From contig CAVZTA010000015.1 in the NCBI GenBank assembly GCA_963778025.1, forward strand, positions 1 through 64,000: 64,000 nt of DNA. The letters run 5' to 3'. Under the pieces are notes generated by a model. The model made no database searches. It was not told where the DNA came from and saw nothing but the letters and a program-made list of their open reading frames with translations. Made by a program: the position numbers and the translations under genes. How positions within the stretch are numbered: the first letter of the stretch is position 1; each line of letters starts with the position of its first letter. This DNA comes from CAVZTA01 sp963778025. GTDB lineage: Bacteria; Chloroflexota; Limnocylindria; Limnocylindrales; CSP1-4. Shown piece after piece: positions 44,154 through 52,336 of this stretch.

Positions 44154-45539
44154 TCACCACGCCGGGACGCGCTGGCGCTCCAGCCAGTCCGCGGGCTCCT
44201 GGCGTGGCCGGATGAGCTCCGCCCGGCCACGGCGGATCGCGACCTCCGGCGGGATCGCGTGGGACAGGAACAGCGGCATCGATTCGGTGAAGCCGTACGC
44301 GCCGACGTCCAGGACCGCGACCAGGTCGCCGACATCCGGCGCGGCGAGCACGGCGTGCTGCGCGAAGACGTCGAGCCCGGAACACAGCGGTCCGGCGACC
44401 GTGACCGGGAACGTCCGGTCCGCCGCTCGGATCGCCGGCCCGTCGGGGCGCCCCGGGAACGCGCGCAGGACGTGGTCGGTGCCGACCAGCGCCGGCCGCA
44501 GCAGGTGGTGCACGCCGCCGTCGAGGATCACGACGTGCTCCCCACCGACCGTCTTGCGGTCCACGACCCGGCTCAGATAGGCGCCCGCGGGGCCGACCAG
44601 CCAACGCCCGGGCTCGACCAGCAAGCGTGCTTCGGCCATCGTGGGATCGCCCGCCCAGCCGTCGATCAGCGCGGCGAGGCCATGGCCCAGGCGTTGCAGG
44701 TCGAGCGGGTCCTCGTGCACCTCGTAGGGGATGCCCAGCCCGCCGCCCAGGTCGACCAGCCGGAGTGGCACGCCCACCGCGGACGCGAGCGCTCGCGCCG
44801 CCCGGACGGTCTCGTGCGCGTGGGCCACGAGCGCATCCGCGTCGAGCACGTTCGAGGCACCGAACGCATGGAGCCCCAGGAGCCGGAGATGTGGCGACGT
44901 GGCCGCGCGGTGGCTCGACGCCACGAGATCCGGCGCGTCCATCCCGAACTTGCCGGCCCCGTCGTCGCCGACCAGGCGCACCCGCTCGAGGCGCGCTCGC
45001 TCGCCGACGGCCATCCGCAGGAGCACGGGAACCGGTGGCGCACCCTCGCCGCGGGCGGCGGCCAGCGCCTCCAGCCGCGCCAGCTCGTTGGGTGACTCGA
45101 CGGTCACCGCGCGGACGCCGGCCGCCACCGCGGCCTGCAGCTCGGCATCGCGCTTGCCCGGACCGGTCATCACGATCCGGGACGGGTCGATGCCGGCTCG
45201 CAGGGCGGTCGCCAGCTCGCCGCTCGACGCCACGTCCGCGCCGGCGCCCTGGCGACCCAGGAAGTCGACGATCGCCAGCGCCGGGTTCGCCTTCACCGCA
45301 TAGGCGATGTCGACCCGGGACGGCAGCGCCGCTCGCAGCGCGGCGTAGCGACGCTCGATCAGGTCGACGTCGTAGAGGTACGCGGGCGTCCCGAAGCGGG
45401 CCGCCAGATCGTGCGCCTCGAGACCGGCCAGACGGCCCGAACGCGCGATGCCCTCGCGCTGCGGCGGGCGCCCGCGCCGCGGGACCGCCTCGACGACGGC
45501 CGGCGCCGGTCGGTCCGGCGGCCGGCGCAGGGCACTCAT
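44154..45539 (-). CDS. lysA: Diaminopimelate decarboxylase-like PLP enzyme
   Basis: 461-residue fold-type III PLP decarboxylase, last step of lysine synthesis by context. HDLAARFGTPAYLYDVDLIE, VDIAYAVKANPALAIVDFLG (PLP Lys), GADVASSGELATALRAGIDP, SRIVMTGPGKRDAELQAAVA, LRLLGLHAFGASNVLDADAL, LRLVDLGGGLGIPYEVHEDP (phosphate loop), LLVEPGRWLVGPAGAYLSRV and TESMPLFLSHAIPPEVAIRR. LysA enzymes carry C-E-S-G-D in the site from the partner subunit; this protein has GPLCSGLDVF, without that Glu and more like ornithine or other decarboxylases. The symbol rests on its place directly after dapD in the dap operon; specificity is therefore open. Confidence 0.75.
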   Translation of the reverse strand: MSALRRPPDRPAPAVVEAVPRRGRPPQREGIARSGRLAGLEAHDLAARFGTPAYLYDVDLIERRYAALRAALPSRVDIAYAVKANPALAIVDFLGRQGAGADVASSGELATALRAGIDPSRIVMTGPGKRDAELQAAVAAGVRAVTVESPNELARLEALAAARGEGAPPVPVLLRMAVGERARLERVRLVGDDGAGKFGMDAPDLVASSHRAATSPHLRLLGLHAFGASNVLDADALVAHAHETVRAARALASAVGVPLRLVDLGGGLGIPYEVHEDPLDLQRLGHGLAALIDGWAGDPTMAEARLLVEPGRWLVGPAGAYLSRVVDRKTVGGEHVVILDGGVHHLLRPALVGTDHVLRAFPGRPDGPAIRAADRTFPVTVAGPLCSGLDVFAQHAVLAAPDVGDLVAVLDVGAYGFTESMPLFLSHAIPPEVAIRRGRAELIRPRQEPADWLERQRVPAW

Positions 45540-45552
45540 CGGCGGGATCGCC

Positions 45553-46377
45553 TCATCGCAGGGCGTCCTCCAGAGCCACGCGCGCATCGGTCCGCTCGTC
45601 GCGGACCTTGACGATGAGGGCCGCCGCAGCGGCCAGACCATGCTGGGCGGCGAAGGCGCCGCCGAGTCGCCGAGTCCCGGGGATGACGACGGCCCCCGGG
45701 GGGACGACCAGCGGCCGCTCCGTGGAACCCTCGAGCACCTGCCCGTTGACCACATCATAGACACGGTGTGAACCGGTTAACGTCACGCCCGCCGCGATGA
45801 CCGCGCGGCGTCCGACGAGCACCCCTTCGAGGAGCGTGACCCCGGCGCCGACGAACGCCTCGTCCTCGACGATGACCGGCCGCGCGCCGGGCGGCTCCAG
45901 GACACCGCCGATGAGCACGCCCGCGGCGAGGTGCACCCGTGCGCCGATCTGCGCGCACGATCCGACCAGCACGTGCGAGTCGACCATCGTCCCGTCGCCG
46001 ACCCACGCCCCGACGTTGAGGTAGGACGGCGGCATCACGACGACCCCCTCGCCGAGGTGCGCCCCGCGCCGGACCGCGGTCCCGCCCGGGACGATCCGCC
46101 ACGGCCCGCCGGCGAGGTCGTCGCGCGGCCCCAGCGCCGCACGGTCGCGGAACGTCAGCGGACCCGCGGACCAGTCGACGGTGGTCCGGTCGGCGAACGT
46201 GGCGAGGATCGCCGCCTTCACCTCGGGACGCACGCGCCAACCGTCGGGTGCGGCCGGATCGGGCTCCGCGGCGCGGAGCCGGCCCGCCTCGAGGTCGGCG
46301 AGGATCGTGGAGGGATCGGCCGACGGCGAGGAGGAGATCGCCGCCGGCCGTCGGGTGGTTTCGAGGATCGCGGTCAT
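45553..46377 (-). CDS. dapD: 2,3,4,5-tetrahydropyridine-2,6-dicarboxylate N-acyltransferase
   Basis: 274-residue left-handed beta-helix acyltransferase that acylates tetrahydrodipicolinate (succinyl- or acetyl-CoA). N-terminal helical part: STILADLEAGRLRAAEPDPA, RVRPEVKAAILATFADRTTV, DWSAGPLTFRDRAALGPRDD. Hexapeptide coils: PGGTAVRRGAHLGEGVVVMP, PSYLNVGAWVGDGTMVDSHV, LVGSCAQIGARVHLAAGVLI and GGVLEPPGARPVIVEDEAFV with GAGVTLLEGVLVGRRAVIAA. The phrase 'SYLNVGAWVGDGTMVDSHVLVGSCAQIG' style is typical of succinyltransferase DapD. ATG at 46377 overlaps the dapA stop (ATGA). No dapC/dapE is seen nearby, so the succinylase branch would be completed elsewhere. Confidence 0.93.
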   Translation of the reverse strand: MTAILETTRRPAAISSSPSADPSTILADLEAGRLRAAEPDPAAPDGWRVRPEVKAAILATFADRTTVDWSAGPLTFRDRAALGPRDDLAGGPWRIVPGGTAVRRGAHLGEGVVVMPPSYLNVGAWVGDGTMVDSHVLVGSCAQIGARVHLAAGVLIGGVLEPPGARPVIVEDEAFVGAGVTLLEGVLVGRRAVIAAGVTLTGSHRVYDVVNGQVLEGSTERPLVVPPGAVVIPGTRRLGGAFAAQHGLAAAAALIVKVRDERTDARVALEDALR

Positions 46378-47405
46378 GCGACCGCCTCGGCGCCGGTGCG
46401 CGTGCCACGACCGGCCGACGACGCCGACGCGCCGGCGACCGCGGAGGCCGCCACGCCGGTGAACCGCCCGCCGCCATCGACGAGCGCGAGGTCGCGAAGG
46501 ACGGTCTGGAGCCGAGCCCGGGGCGCCTCGTCCAGCGGCAGCATCGGTGCCCGGAGCGTGTCGGTCGAGAGGATGCCCATCGAGGCCATGGCCGCCTTCA
46601 CCGGCACCGGCGACGGCGCGCCCTGGAAGTTCGCGCGCATCAGCGGCAGCCACCGCTCGTGGATCCGGCGTGCCTCGTCCCAACGGCCACCCAGGGCCGC
46701 CTGGCACAACGCCGCCATCTCCGCGGGGATCTCGTTCGAGGCGACCGAGACCACGCCGTCGCCGCCCATCGCGAGGATCGCCAGGGTGGCGGCGTCGTCG
46801 CCCGAGAGGACCGCGACATCGCGTGGCCGGTCCCGGCAGATCACCGCCAGCTGCTCGAGATTCCCGGACGCTTCCTTGACCGCGACGACCCGCGGATGGT
46901 CGGCGAGCCGGAGGAACGTATCGGCGTCGACGTTCGTGCCGGTCCGCCCCGGGACGTTGTAGACGACGATGGGCAGGTCGCCCTCGTCCGCCACCGCCTC
47001 GAAGTGTGCGCGGAGCATCCGCGCATCGGGACGGTTGTAGTACGGCGCGACGACGAGCGCGGCATCGGCGCCCAGCTCCGCGGCTCGACGGGTCGCGGCG
47101 ATCGTCGCGCGGGTGTCGTTGGTGCCGGTGCCCGCAACGACCGGGATGCCCGGCCGGCGCGCACGTGCGGCCCCCACGATCTCCACGGTCAGCGCGATGA
47201 GCCGCTCGCGCTCGTCGGTCGACAGGGTCGGCGCCTCGCCGGTGGTCCCGACGGGGACCAGCCCATCGATGCCGGCCAGGACCTGCCACGTGACGAGGCG
47301 GCGGAACTCGGCCTCGTCGAGCTCGCCGTCAGGGGTGAACGGGGTGACCAGCGCGGTGAACGCGCCGCGAAGCCAGGGACGCTCGGGGGTCGGGAACGCG
47401 GTCAT
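46374..47405 (-). CDS. dapA: 4-hydroxy-tetrahydrodipicolinate synthase
   Basis: 343-residue class I aldolase joining pyruvate and aspartate semialdehyde. RGAFTALVTPFTPDGELDEA, VLAGIDGLVPVGTTGEAPTL (GTTGE), IPVVAGTGTNDTRATIAATR, GADAALVVAPYYNRPDARML, LPIVVYNVPGRTGTNVDADT (Tyr, G-R-T), RVVAVKEASGNLEQLAVICR (Schiff-base Lys in VKEASG) and AVLSGDDAATLAILAMGGDG with VVSVASNEIPAEMAALCQAA. The last 35 residues are a Gly/Ala/Ser-rich extension beyond the usual about 300 residues. It follows dapB by 42 nt and overlaps dapD by 4 nt. Complete, no indel. Confidence 0.95.
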   Translation of the reverse strand: MTAFPTPERPWLRGAFTALVTPFTPDGELDEAEFRRLVTWQVLAGIDGLVPVGTTGEAPTLSTDERERLIALTVEIVGAARARRPGIPVVAGTGTNDTRATIAATRRAAELGADAALVVAPYYNRPDARMLRAHFEAVADEGDLPIVVYNVPGRTGTNVDADTFLRLADHPRVVAVKEASGNLEQLAVICRDRPRDVAVLSGDDAATLAILAMGGDGVVSVASNEIPAEMAALCQAALGGRWDEARRIHERWLPLMRANFQGAPSPVPVKAAMASMGILSTDTLRAPMLPLDEAPRARLQTVLRDLALVDGGGRFTGVAASAVAGASASSAGRGTRTGAEAVA

Positions 47406-47447
47406 CGGGAGCTCTCCTTCGTGACTGGACGGGAGGTCGGTTCGGCT

Positions 47448-48186
47448 TCAGGCGGCGATGGGCGCGGCGGGAACGCCCGCCAGCAGCTCGTCGACGACGG
47501 GGTCGAACGGGTGAAGGCCGGGTGTCCGCGGCTCACGCGTCAGCCAGTCGGCGGCGGCGAGGATCCCGGCCACGTACGCCGAGCGATCGCGCGCCGTGAG
47601 CCGCAGCTCGACGGTCTCGCCCGGAGCATCGAACCCGACGAGGTGCATCCCGGGTGCCGAGCCCGCACGCACGGACACGACCTCGAGCGTCTCGCTCGTC
47701 GCCCGCGGGTGCGCATCGACGATCCGGCCCGCGAGCATCGCGGCGGTGCCACTGGGCCGATCGGCCTTCGTGCGGCGGTGCCACTCGAGCAGGTACGGGT
47801 CGAATGCCTCGACGCGCCCGAACAGCCCGACCGCCGCATCGACCAACCGGGTGAACAGGGCGACGCCGAGGCTGAAGTTCGGCGCGGCCACCGCGACGGC
47901 GCCGGAGCGCCGGAGGATCGCCTGGACCTCGTCGCGGTCGGCGTCCCAGGCGGTCGTGGCGATGACGAAGCGACGCGCCCCACCGTCGATCGCCGCCCGG
48001 ATGTTCGGAAGCACCGATGGCCCGCGCGACGCCTCGACGACCAGCGTCGCGCCGGCGAAGGCCGCCGCGCTCGTGGACGCCGCCTGCGGGCCGGCCCAGC
48101 ACGCGGACCTCCCCGCCGCGCTCGGTGACGCCCTCGGCGACGGCGTGGCCCAGCCCACCATCGCCCAGCACGATCGTCGTCGTCAT
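47448..48186 (-). CDS. dapB: 4-hydroxy-tetrahydrodipicolinate reductase, one frameshift
   Basis: About 245-residue NAD(P)H reductase. N-terminal frame: MTTTIVLGDGGLGHAVAEGV (nucleotide-binding G-x-G-x-x-G variant) and TERGGEVRVLGRPA. A frameshift near 48,090 leads to FAGATLVVEASRGPSVLPNI, RRFVIATTAWDADRDEVQAI, VAVAAPNFSLGVALFTRLVD (family motif P-N-x-S-x-G), AFDPYLLEWHRRTKADRPSG (catalytic E-x-H-H/R-x-x-K-x-D-x-P-SG) and MHLVGFDAPGETVELRLTAR. ATG 48186 has GGAGG 10 nt upstream. It is the first structural gene of dapB-dapA-dapD-lysA and sits behind a leader with a terminator and a possible Lys-codon peptide. Confidence 0.88.
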
Positions 48187-48234
48187 GTCGTCTCGTCCTC
48201 CGGGTGGTCGGCAGCCCGGGGATCGGAGGCAAAC

Positions 48235-48268
48235 AAAAAGCCGCGGTCACCACCTTCGGTGCCGCGGC
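48235..48268 (-). terminator. Leader terminator (attenuator) before dapB
   Basis: On the minus strand a 7-bp GC stem (GCCGCGG/CCGCGGC) with an inner CACC-GAA-GGTG hairpin is followed by TTTTT, 49 nt before the dapB ATG. Its 5' arm lies right after another hairpin (GGAGCCTCC/GGAGGCTCC). The position upstream of the operon makes it an attenuator, not an operon end. Confidence 0.75.
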
Positions 48269-48318
48269 CCCTGGAGCCTCCGTTCCCTGGAGGCTCCGGT
48301 CTGCGTCGTGCGCGCCGG

Positions 48319-48390
48319 CTAGAGCCCCAGGGCCCGTGACTCGGGCCGCCGGAGCTTCTTCTTCGCGTCGAAGAGGTGAAGCCAGCGCAT
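48319..48390 (-). CDS. Candidate leader peptide with three consecutive Lys codons
   Basis: 23-codon ORF: MRWLHLFDAKKKLRRPES and RALGL, stop TAG. Codons 10-12 are AAG AAG AAG (48355-48363). It lies in the dapB leader, about 50 nt before the terminator hairpin. The end of the ORF holds GGCCCTGG, which can pair with CCAGGGGCC next to the terminator arm and so could form an antiterminator. No Shine-Dalgarno is visible; a -10-like GATAAC (48432-48437) places the RNA start near 48425, where another ATG lies in a different frame. Role as a lysine-sensing attenuator is inferred. Confidence 0.5.
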   Translation of the reverse strand: MRWLHLFDAKKKLRRPESRALGL

Positions 48391-48569
48391 GTCGCGGCGC
48401 AGTCTGCACGATGCGTCGGGTTCATGCAACCGTTATCCACCGAACGCCGCATACGACGCTCGATCGAACGGGGGAGCGGGCCGGAGCGGCGGTTCCGTCG
48501 CCACTCCGGTCCTCCCAACGCGGCCTCTGGCTAGAGTCCGCGAGGTGCGCCTGACGGTAGCACCTGCCG

Positions 48570-48575
48570 TACGAT
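48570..48575 (+). promoter_or_regulatory. -10 box of the class V aminotransferase gene
   Basis: TACGAT ends 6 nt before the ATG at 48582; no Shine-Dalgarno lies between, so a leaderless mRNA is likely. Confidence 0.4.
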
Positions 48576-48581
48576 GCGCCG

Positions 48582-49661
48582 ATGATCGCGGACGCCAGAT
48601 CGGCCCTCAGGTCCCGCTTCTCGCCGGGCGCTGGGATCGCCTACCTCGATGCGGCGACGTACGGCCTGCCACCGGACACCACGGTCGCCGCCATGCATCG
48701 CGCGCTCGACATGTGGCAGTCGGGGACCGCCCAGTGGATCGGTGACTGGGATCGTCCGGCGGAGCGCGCGAGGGTCGCCTTCGCGAGCCTCGTCGGGACC
48801 GTGCCGGAACGCGTGACCCTGCTGCCGCAGCTGTCCGTCGGGATGGGCATCGTCGCCGCGAGCCTGGGACCCGGGGACGAGATCGTCGTCCCGGACGACG
48901 AGTTCACCTCGGTCCTGTTCCCGCTCCTGGTCGCCAAGGAGCGCGGTGCGACGGTCCGCGAGGTCCCCCAGCCCGACGTCGCCGACAGCATCCGGCCGAC
49001 GACCACGCACGTCGCGTTCAGCCTCGTCCAGATGCAGACCGGTCGCGTGGCGGCACTGCCCGACATCCTCGACCGGGCCGAGGCCGTCGGCGCGCGGGTG
49101 ACCGTGGACGCGACGCAGGGCATCCCGTTCGTCGACGTCGCCCCGCACCTCGCGCGGATCGACCACCTGCTGCTGAGTGGCTACAAGCACGTCCTGTGCC
49201 CGCGGGGCACCGCGTTCCTGGTGCACGGGCGGGGTGATGGCTCCCACCTCAGCCCGATCGCCGCGAACTGGCGTGCCGCCGACGATCCCTACGGCCGGTA
49301 CTTCGGCGGCCCGCTGACCCTCGCCCCGGACGCGCGCCGGTTCGACGTCAGCCTCGCCTGGCTGCCCTGGGTCGGTGCGGTCGAGTCGCTCGAGGCGCTC
49401 GTCGCCTGGAAGCCCACCGGCGCGTTCGACAGCGTCCTCGAGCAGTCGCGGGCACTGGCCGGGCGTCTGGGCACGCGCTGGGAGGGCGCGTCGCTCGTGT
49501 GCGCGCCGATCCGGGACGCCGCGGGTGCGAGCGACGCCCTCGCGGAGGCCGGGGTCCGCGCGTCCGTCCGCGGGACGGCCATCCGGTGCGCACCGCATGT
49601 CTGGACGACCGACGAGGACCTCGATCGAGCCGTGGAGGCGTTGACGCCCTTCCTGGGTTAG
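48582..49661 (+). CDS. Class V aminotransferase (cysteine desulfurase-like fold)
   Basis: 359-residue PLP enzyme, fold type I. GIAYLDAATYGLPPDTTVAA, VGTVPERVTLLPQLSVGMGI, SLGPGDEIVVPDDEFTSVLF, PLLVAKERGATVREVPQPDV, THVAFSLVQMQTGRVAALPD, ARVTVDATQGIPFVDVAPHL (PLP Asp), HLLLSGYKHVLCPRGTAFLV (PLP Lys in GYK) and RFDVSLAWLPWVGAVESLEA. Relatives include cysteine desulfurases and isopenicillin epimerase-like or kynureninase-like enzymes, so the reaction is open; no catalytic Cys loop typical of desulfurases was found. Intact frame. It is divergent from the dap operon, sharing the leader region. Confidence 0.85.
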   Translation: MIADARSALRSRFSPGAGIAYLDAATYGLPPDTTVAAMHRALDMWQSGTAQWIGDWDRPAERARVAFASLVGTVPERVTLLPQLSVGMGIVAASLGPGDEIVVPDDEFTSVLFPLLVAKERGATVREVPQPDVADSIRPTTTHVAFSLVQMQTGRVAALPDILDRAEAVGARVTVDATQGIPFVDVAPHLARIDHLLLSGYKHVLCPRGTAFLVHGRGDGSHLSPIAANWRAADDPYGRYFGGPLTLAPDARRFDVSLAWLPWVGAVESLEALVAWKPTGAFDSVLEQSRALAGRLGTRWEGASLVCAPIRDAAGASDALAEAGVRASVRGTAIRCAPHVWTTDEDLDRAVEALTPFLG

Positions 49662-49722
49662 GCGCGAACGTCTGTTGCACGACCGTGACACGCGCCCGAC
49701 GGGGTCGGGAAGGGGTGCCTGC

Positions 49723-49728
49723 TATCGT
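49723..49728 (+). promoter_or_regulatory. -10 box of lipB
   Basis: TATCGT ends 7 nt before the ATG at 49736, again with no Shine-Dalgarno. Confidence 0.4.
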
Positions 49729-49735
49729 CCCGTGC

Positions 49736-50542
49736 ATGGTGGGTGGGGAGGCAGCCACGGGATCGCGCGCCGCAGAGCAGGGCGCCCCGCTCGAGGCGCA
49801 CTGGCTGGGGCGCATCGCGTACCGAGATGCCTGGGATCTGCAGAAACGGCTGGCGGCCGCCCGCGCGAGCGGCTCGATCCCCGACCAGCTCCTCCTCCTC
49901 GAGCACCCCGCGGTCCTCACGCTCGGACGCCAGGCGGACGAGACGCACGTCCTCGCGACACCGGCGGAGCTCGCCGCGCGCGGTATCGAGGTCCTCCGCG
50001 TCGAGCGCGGCGGCGAGGTCACGTACCACGGCCCCGGCCAGCTGGTCGCGTATCCCATCATCCGCCTCGCCGATCGCGAGCTGCTGCTCCGCCCGTTCGT
50101 CCGTGCGCTGGAGGCGGCGCTCGTCGCCACCTGCGCCGCTGACGGTGTCGAAGCCGCCCGCCGCGACGGCCACCCCGGCTGCTGGATCGACCCGGACGGA
50201 CCTGAGCCGCGCAAGATCGGCGCGCTCGGCATCCGCGTCGAGCGGGGCACGACGTATCACGGCATCGCGCTCAACATCGATGTCGACCTGGCCGATTTCC
50301 AGCTGATCGACGCGTGCGGCATGCCCGGCGTCATCTCGACGTCCATCGCCTGGGAGGCCGGCCGTCGCGAGGAGCGACCGTCCACACATGCGGTCGCCGT
50401 CGCGGCCGAGACGTTCGCGGCCGCCTTCGCCGACGCGATCGGCGCGCGCCTCGCTGGCGTCCACGCCACACGCGCCGATCCGGCTCGCGAGCGCGCGACG
50501 CTCGAGCGCCGCCTCGCCGCGGGCGCGGCGACCGCCGCCTAG
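49736..50542 (+). CDS. lipB: Lipoyl(octanoyl) transferase LipB
   Basis: 268-residue transferase moving octanoyl groups from acyl carrier protein to lipoyl domains of dehydrogenases. AYRDAWDLQKRLAAARASGS, PDQLLLLEHPAVLTLGRQAD, EVLRVERGGEVTYHGPGQLV (R-G-G-x-x-T-Y-H-G-P-G-Q signature), AYPIIRLADRELLLRPFVRA, EPRKIGALGIRVERGTTYHG (K-I-x-A-x-G), IALNIDVDLADFQLIDACGM (catalytic Cys) and PGVISTSIAWEAGRREERPS. The ATG at 49736 is chosen over upstream in-frame starts because of the -10 box 7 nt before it. A GalT-like gene follows after 8 nt. No lipA is seen in the window. Confidence 0.95.
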   Translation: MVGGEAATGSRAAEQGAPLEAHWLGRIAYRDAWDLQKRLAAARASGSIPDQLLLLEHPAVLTLGRQADETHVLATPAELAARGIEVLRVERGGEVTYHGPGQLVAYPIIRLADRELLLRPFVRALEAALVATCAADGVEAARRDGHPGCWIDPDGPEPRKIGALGIRVERGTTYHGIALNIDVDLADFQLIDACGMPGVISTSIAWEAGRREERPSTHAVAVAAETFAAAFADAIGARLAGVHATRADPARERATLERRLAAGAATAA

Positions 50543-50550
50543 GCCGAGCG

Positions 50551-51564
50551 ATGGGCGCCGGGCTGTTCGAGCTGCGGAAGGACGCCATCACGTCCTGGTG
50601 GGTCGCCACGGTCGTCGATCGCACGTTCGCGCGTGAGCGGTTCGCGCGGGCCGCCGAGCCCGTCCCTGACTGGGGCGAGTGCCAGAACTGCCGTTTCGAA
50701 GCCGCTGGCGCGGAGCCCCGGGGAGCAGGCGTGCGCGTCCGCATGCTCAAGGACTACGCATTCCACGTCGTCGGCACGGAGGACGAGGCGCGCGAGCTCG
50801 AGCAGTCGATCGCACAGGTCAGCCTCGGCGATGCGCGGGCCGCCGGCAGCTGGCGCACGGTCATCGCACCGCCCCGGGAACACCGGGCGCTCCACGCCGC
50901 CGGCAGCGAGACGATCGAAGCGCTGCTCGCCTGCGCTCGCGAGACGATCCGCGACGCCCAGAAGGCCGCTCGCACCGAGTACGTGCAGGTCGTCCAGAAC
51001 TGGGGTGCCCAGGCGGGCGCCCGGACGAACCACCTCTGCCTCGACCTCTACGACCTGCCGCAGATCCCCCATCGCGTGGCCGAGGAGCTCGGCGGCGCCG
51101 CGCGCTTCGTCATCCGGGAAGGGGAGTGCCCGTGGTGCCGGCACGTCCGCGATGAGGTCCGCCGTCCCGAGCGCCTGCTCTACGAGGACGACCACGCGGT
51201 CGCCTTCGCGCCGTACGCCTCGCGCTCGCCGTTCGAGGTGTGGGTCGTCCCGCGCCGCCACGACGCCGACTTCGCCCGCGGAACCGATCCCGACCTCGCC
51301 GCCACGGCCGAGGCGCTCCGCCAGGTCCTGGGCCGCCTCGCCGACCGTCTCGACGGCCCGCCGTACAACCTCGTGCTCCACACCGCGCCGCTCAAGGAGC
51401 AGGTCGACGCGACGTTCCACTGGCACTGGGAGATCCACCCGCGGCTGCGCGAGATCGCCGGCCTGGAGCTGGGCACCGGCCTGCCCGTGAACCCCGTCTC
51501 GCCCGAGGACGCGGTCGAGGAGCTGCGCGCCAGCGACCCGGACCCGGAGCCCGTCCGGCGATGA
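50551..51564 (+). CDS. GalT-like/HIT-superfamily protein with altered active site
   Basis: 337 residues related to galactose-1-phosphate uridylyltransferase (DUF4921/4931-like). Zinc motifs CQNCRF (residues about 49-54) and CPWCRHVRDE (about 191). First HIT half: YVQVVQNWGAQAGARTNHLC with LDLYDLPQIPHRVAEELG, where true GalT has 'GAS-x-x-HPH-x-Q'; here HPH has become HLC, so the nucleophilic His is missing. Second half: FAPYASRSPFEVWVVPRRHD and DATFHWHWEIHPRLREIAG, which keeps the family's H-x-H-x-x-x-H. The enzymatic role is uncertain; nucleotidyl transfer by the GalT mechanism seems unlikely. It lies in a probable operon with lipB. Confidence 0.78.
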   Translation: MGAGLFELRKDAITSWWVATVVDRTFARERFARAAEPVPDWGECQNCRFEAAGAEPRGAGVRVRMLKDYAFHVVGTEDEARELEQSIAQVSLGDARAAGSWRTVIAPPREHRALHAAGSETIEALLACARETIRDAQKAARTEYVQVVQNWGAQAGARTNHLCLDLYDLPQIPHRVAEELGGAARFVIREGECPWCRHVRDEVRRPERLLYEDDHAVAFAPYASRSPFEVWVVPRRHDADFARGTDPDLAATAEALRQVLGRLADRLDGPPYNLVLHTAPLKEQVDATFHWHWEIHPRLREIAGLELGTGLPVNPVSPEDAVEELRASDPDPEPVRR

Positions 51565-51691
51565 CGTGCCGGCCGACGCCGGCCCACCGATCGACCGGCG
51601 ACCAGCGTCACACGGGGCGGAGTCCGTCCGTCTCAGGGCCCAACGACGCACCGAACGCCCATCCGGTGCGGCTTCCCCATGCGGAGGTTCG

Positions 51692-52336
51692 ATGGCCGCT
51701 GGCCTCCCCGGTCTCGAGCGCCGACTCGTCGGCGGCGGGCTGGCCGTGAGCGCGGACTGGGATCGCGACGCCGCCCACGCGTTCGTCGAGGATCTGTTCG
51801 CCAAGCATCACGCCGAGATCCACGCGTATCTGCTGCGCATGCTCCGCGACCCGGAGCTGGCCGCGGACCTCACGCAGGACGCGTTCGTCAAGGCGTATCG
51901 CGCCTACGACACGCTCGAGGCGTCGGAGAACGCACGGGCGTGGCTCTACCGCATCGCGCATCGGGTCGCCCTCGACGAGCTGCGCCGCCGGCGGATCATC
52001 CGGTTCCTGCCGTTCACCGGCGAGCACAAAGGTTCCGCGCCGTCGCCCGAGCACCTGGCGATGGATCTCCGGCTGTCGGGTGATCTCCAGCGGGCGCTCG
52101 AGCGCATCCCGGAGCGCCAGCGCTCCGCGCTCCTCCTCGCCGAGCTCCACGACCTCACGGGACTCGAGCTGGCCGAGGCGCTGGGGGTCTCGCACGTCGC
52201 CGCTCGCGCACTCCTGACGCGCGCACGCGAGAGCCTCCGTCAGGCCCTCGCCGTGGAGCGCAAGGCGCAGGCCGAGGCGGAGGCGCGGCGCGATCAGGAC
52301 AGCGATCCCCGGCGGGGCTGGGGACGACGACCGTGA
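51692..52336 (+). CDS. ECF RNA polymerase sigma factor
   Basis: 214-residue sigma-70 family protein. Region 2: HAFVEDLFAKHHAEIHAYLL, RMLRDPELAADLTQDAFVKA and ENARAWLYRIAHRVALDELR (-10 recognition). Region 4: LQRALERIPERQRSALLLAE and LHDLTGLELAEALGVSHVAA with RALLTRARESLRQALAVE (-35 recognition). ATG at 51692 has GGAGG at a normal distance (51682-51686); GTG 51747 is an alternative. Its stop overlaps the GTG of the anti-sigma-like membrane protein, so the pair is co-translated, and the signal probably comes from outside through that protein. Confidence 0.92.
   Translation: MAAGLPGLERRLVGGGLAVSADWDRDAAHAFVEDLFAKHHAEIHAYLLRMLRDPELAADLTQDAFVKAYRAYDTLEASENARAWLYRIAHRVALDELRRRRIIRFLPFTGEHKGSAPSPEHLAMDLRLSGDLQRALERIPERQRSALLLAELHDLTGLELAEALGVSHVAARALLTRARESLRQALAVERKAQAEAEARRDQDSDPRRGWGRRP

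Noticed and set aside
48235..48268. T-box riboswitch call for the dap leader
   Set aside because: GGTGGTGACCGCGG resembles a T-box with one extra base, but no specifier loop or stem I could be drawn with confidence, so it is kept as a rival idea only.
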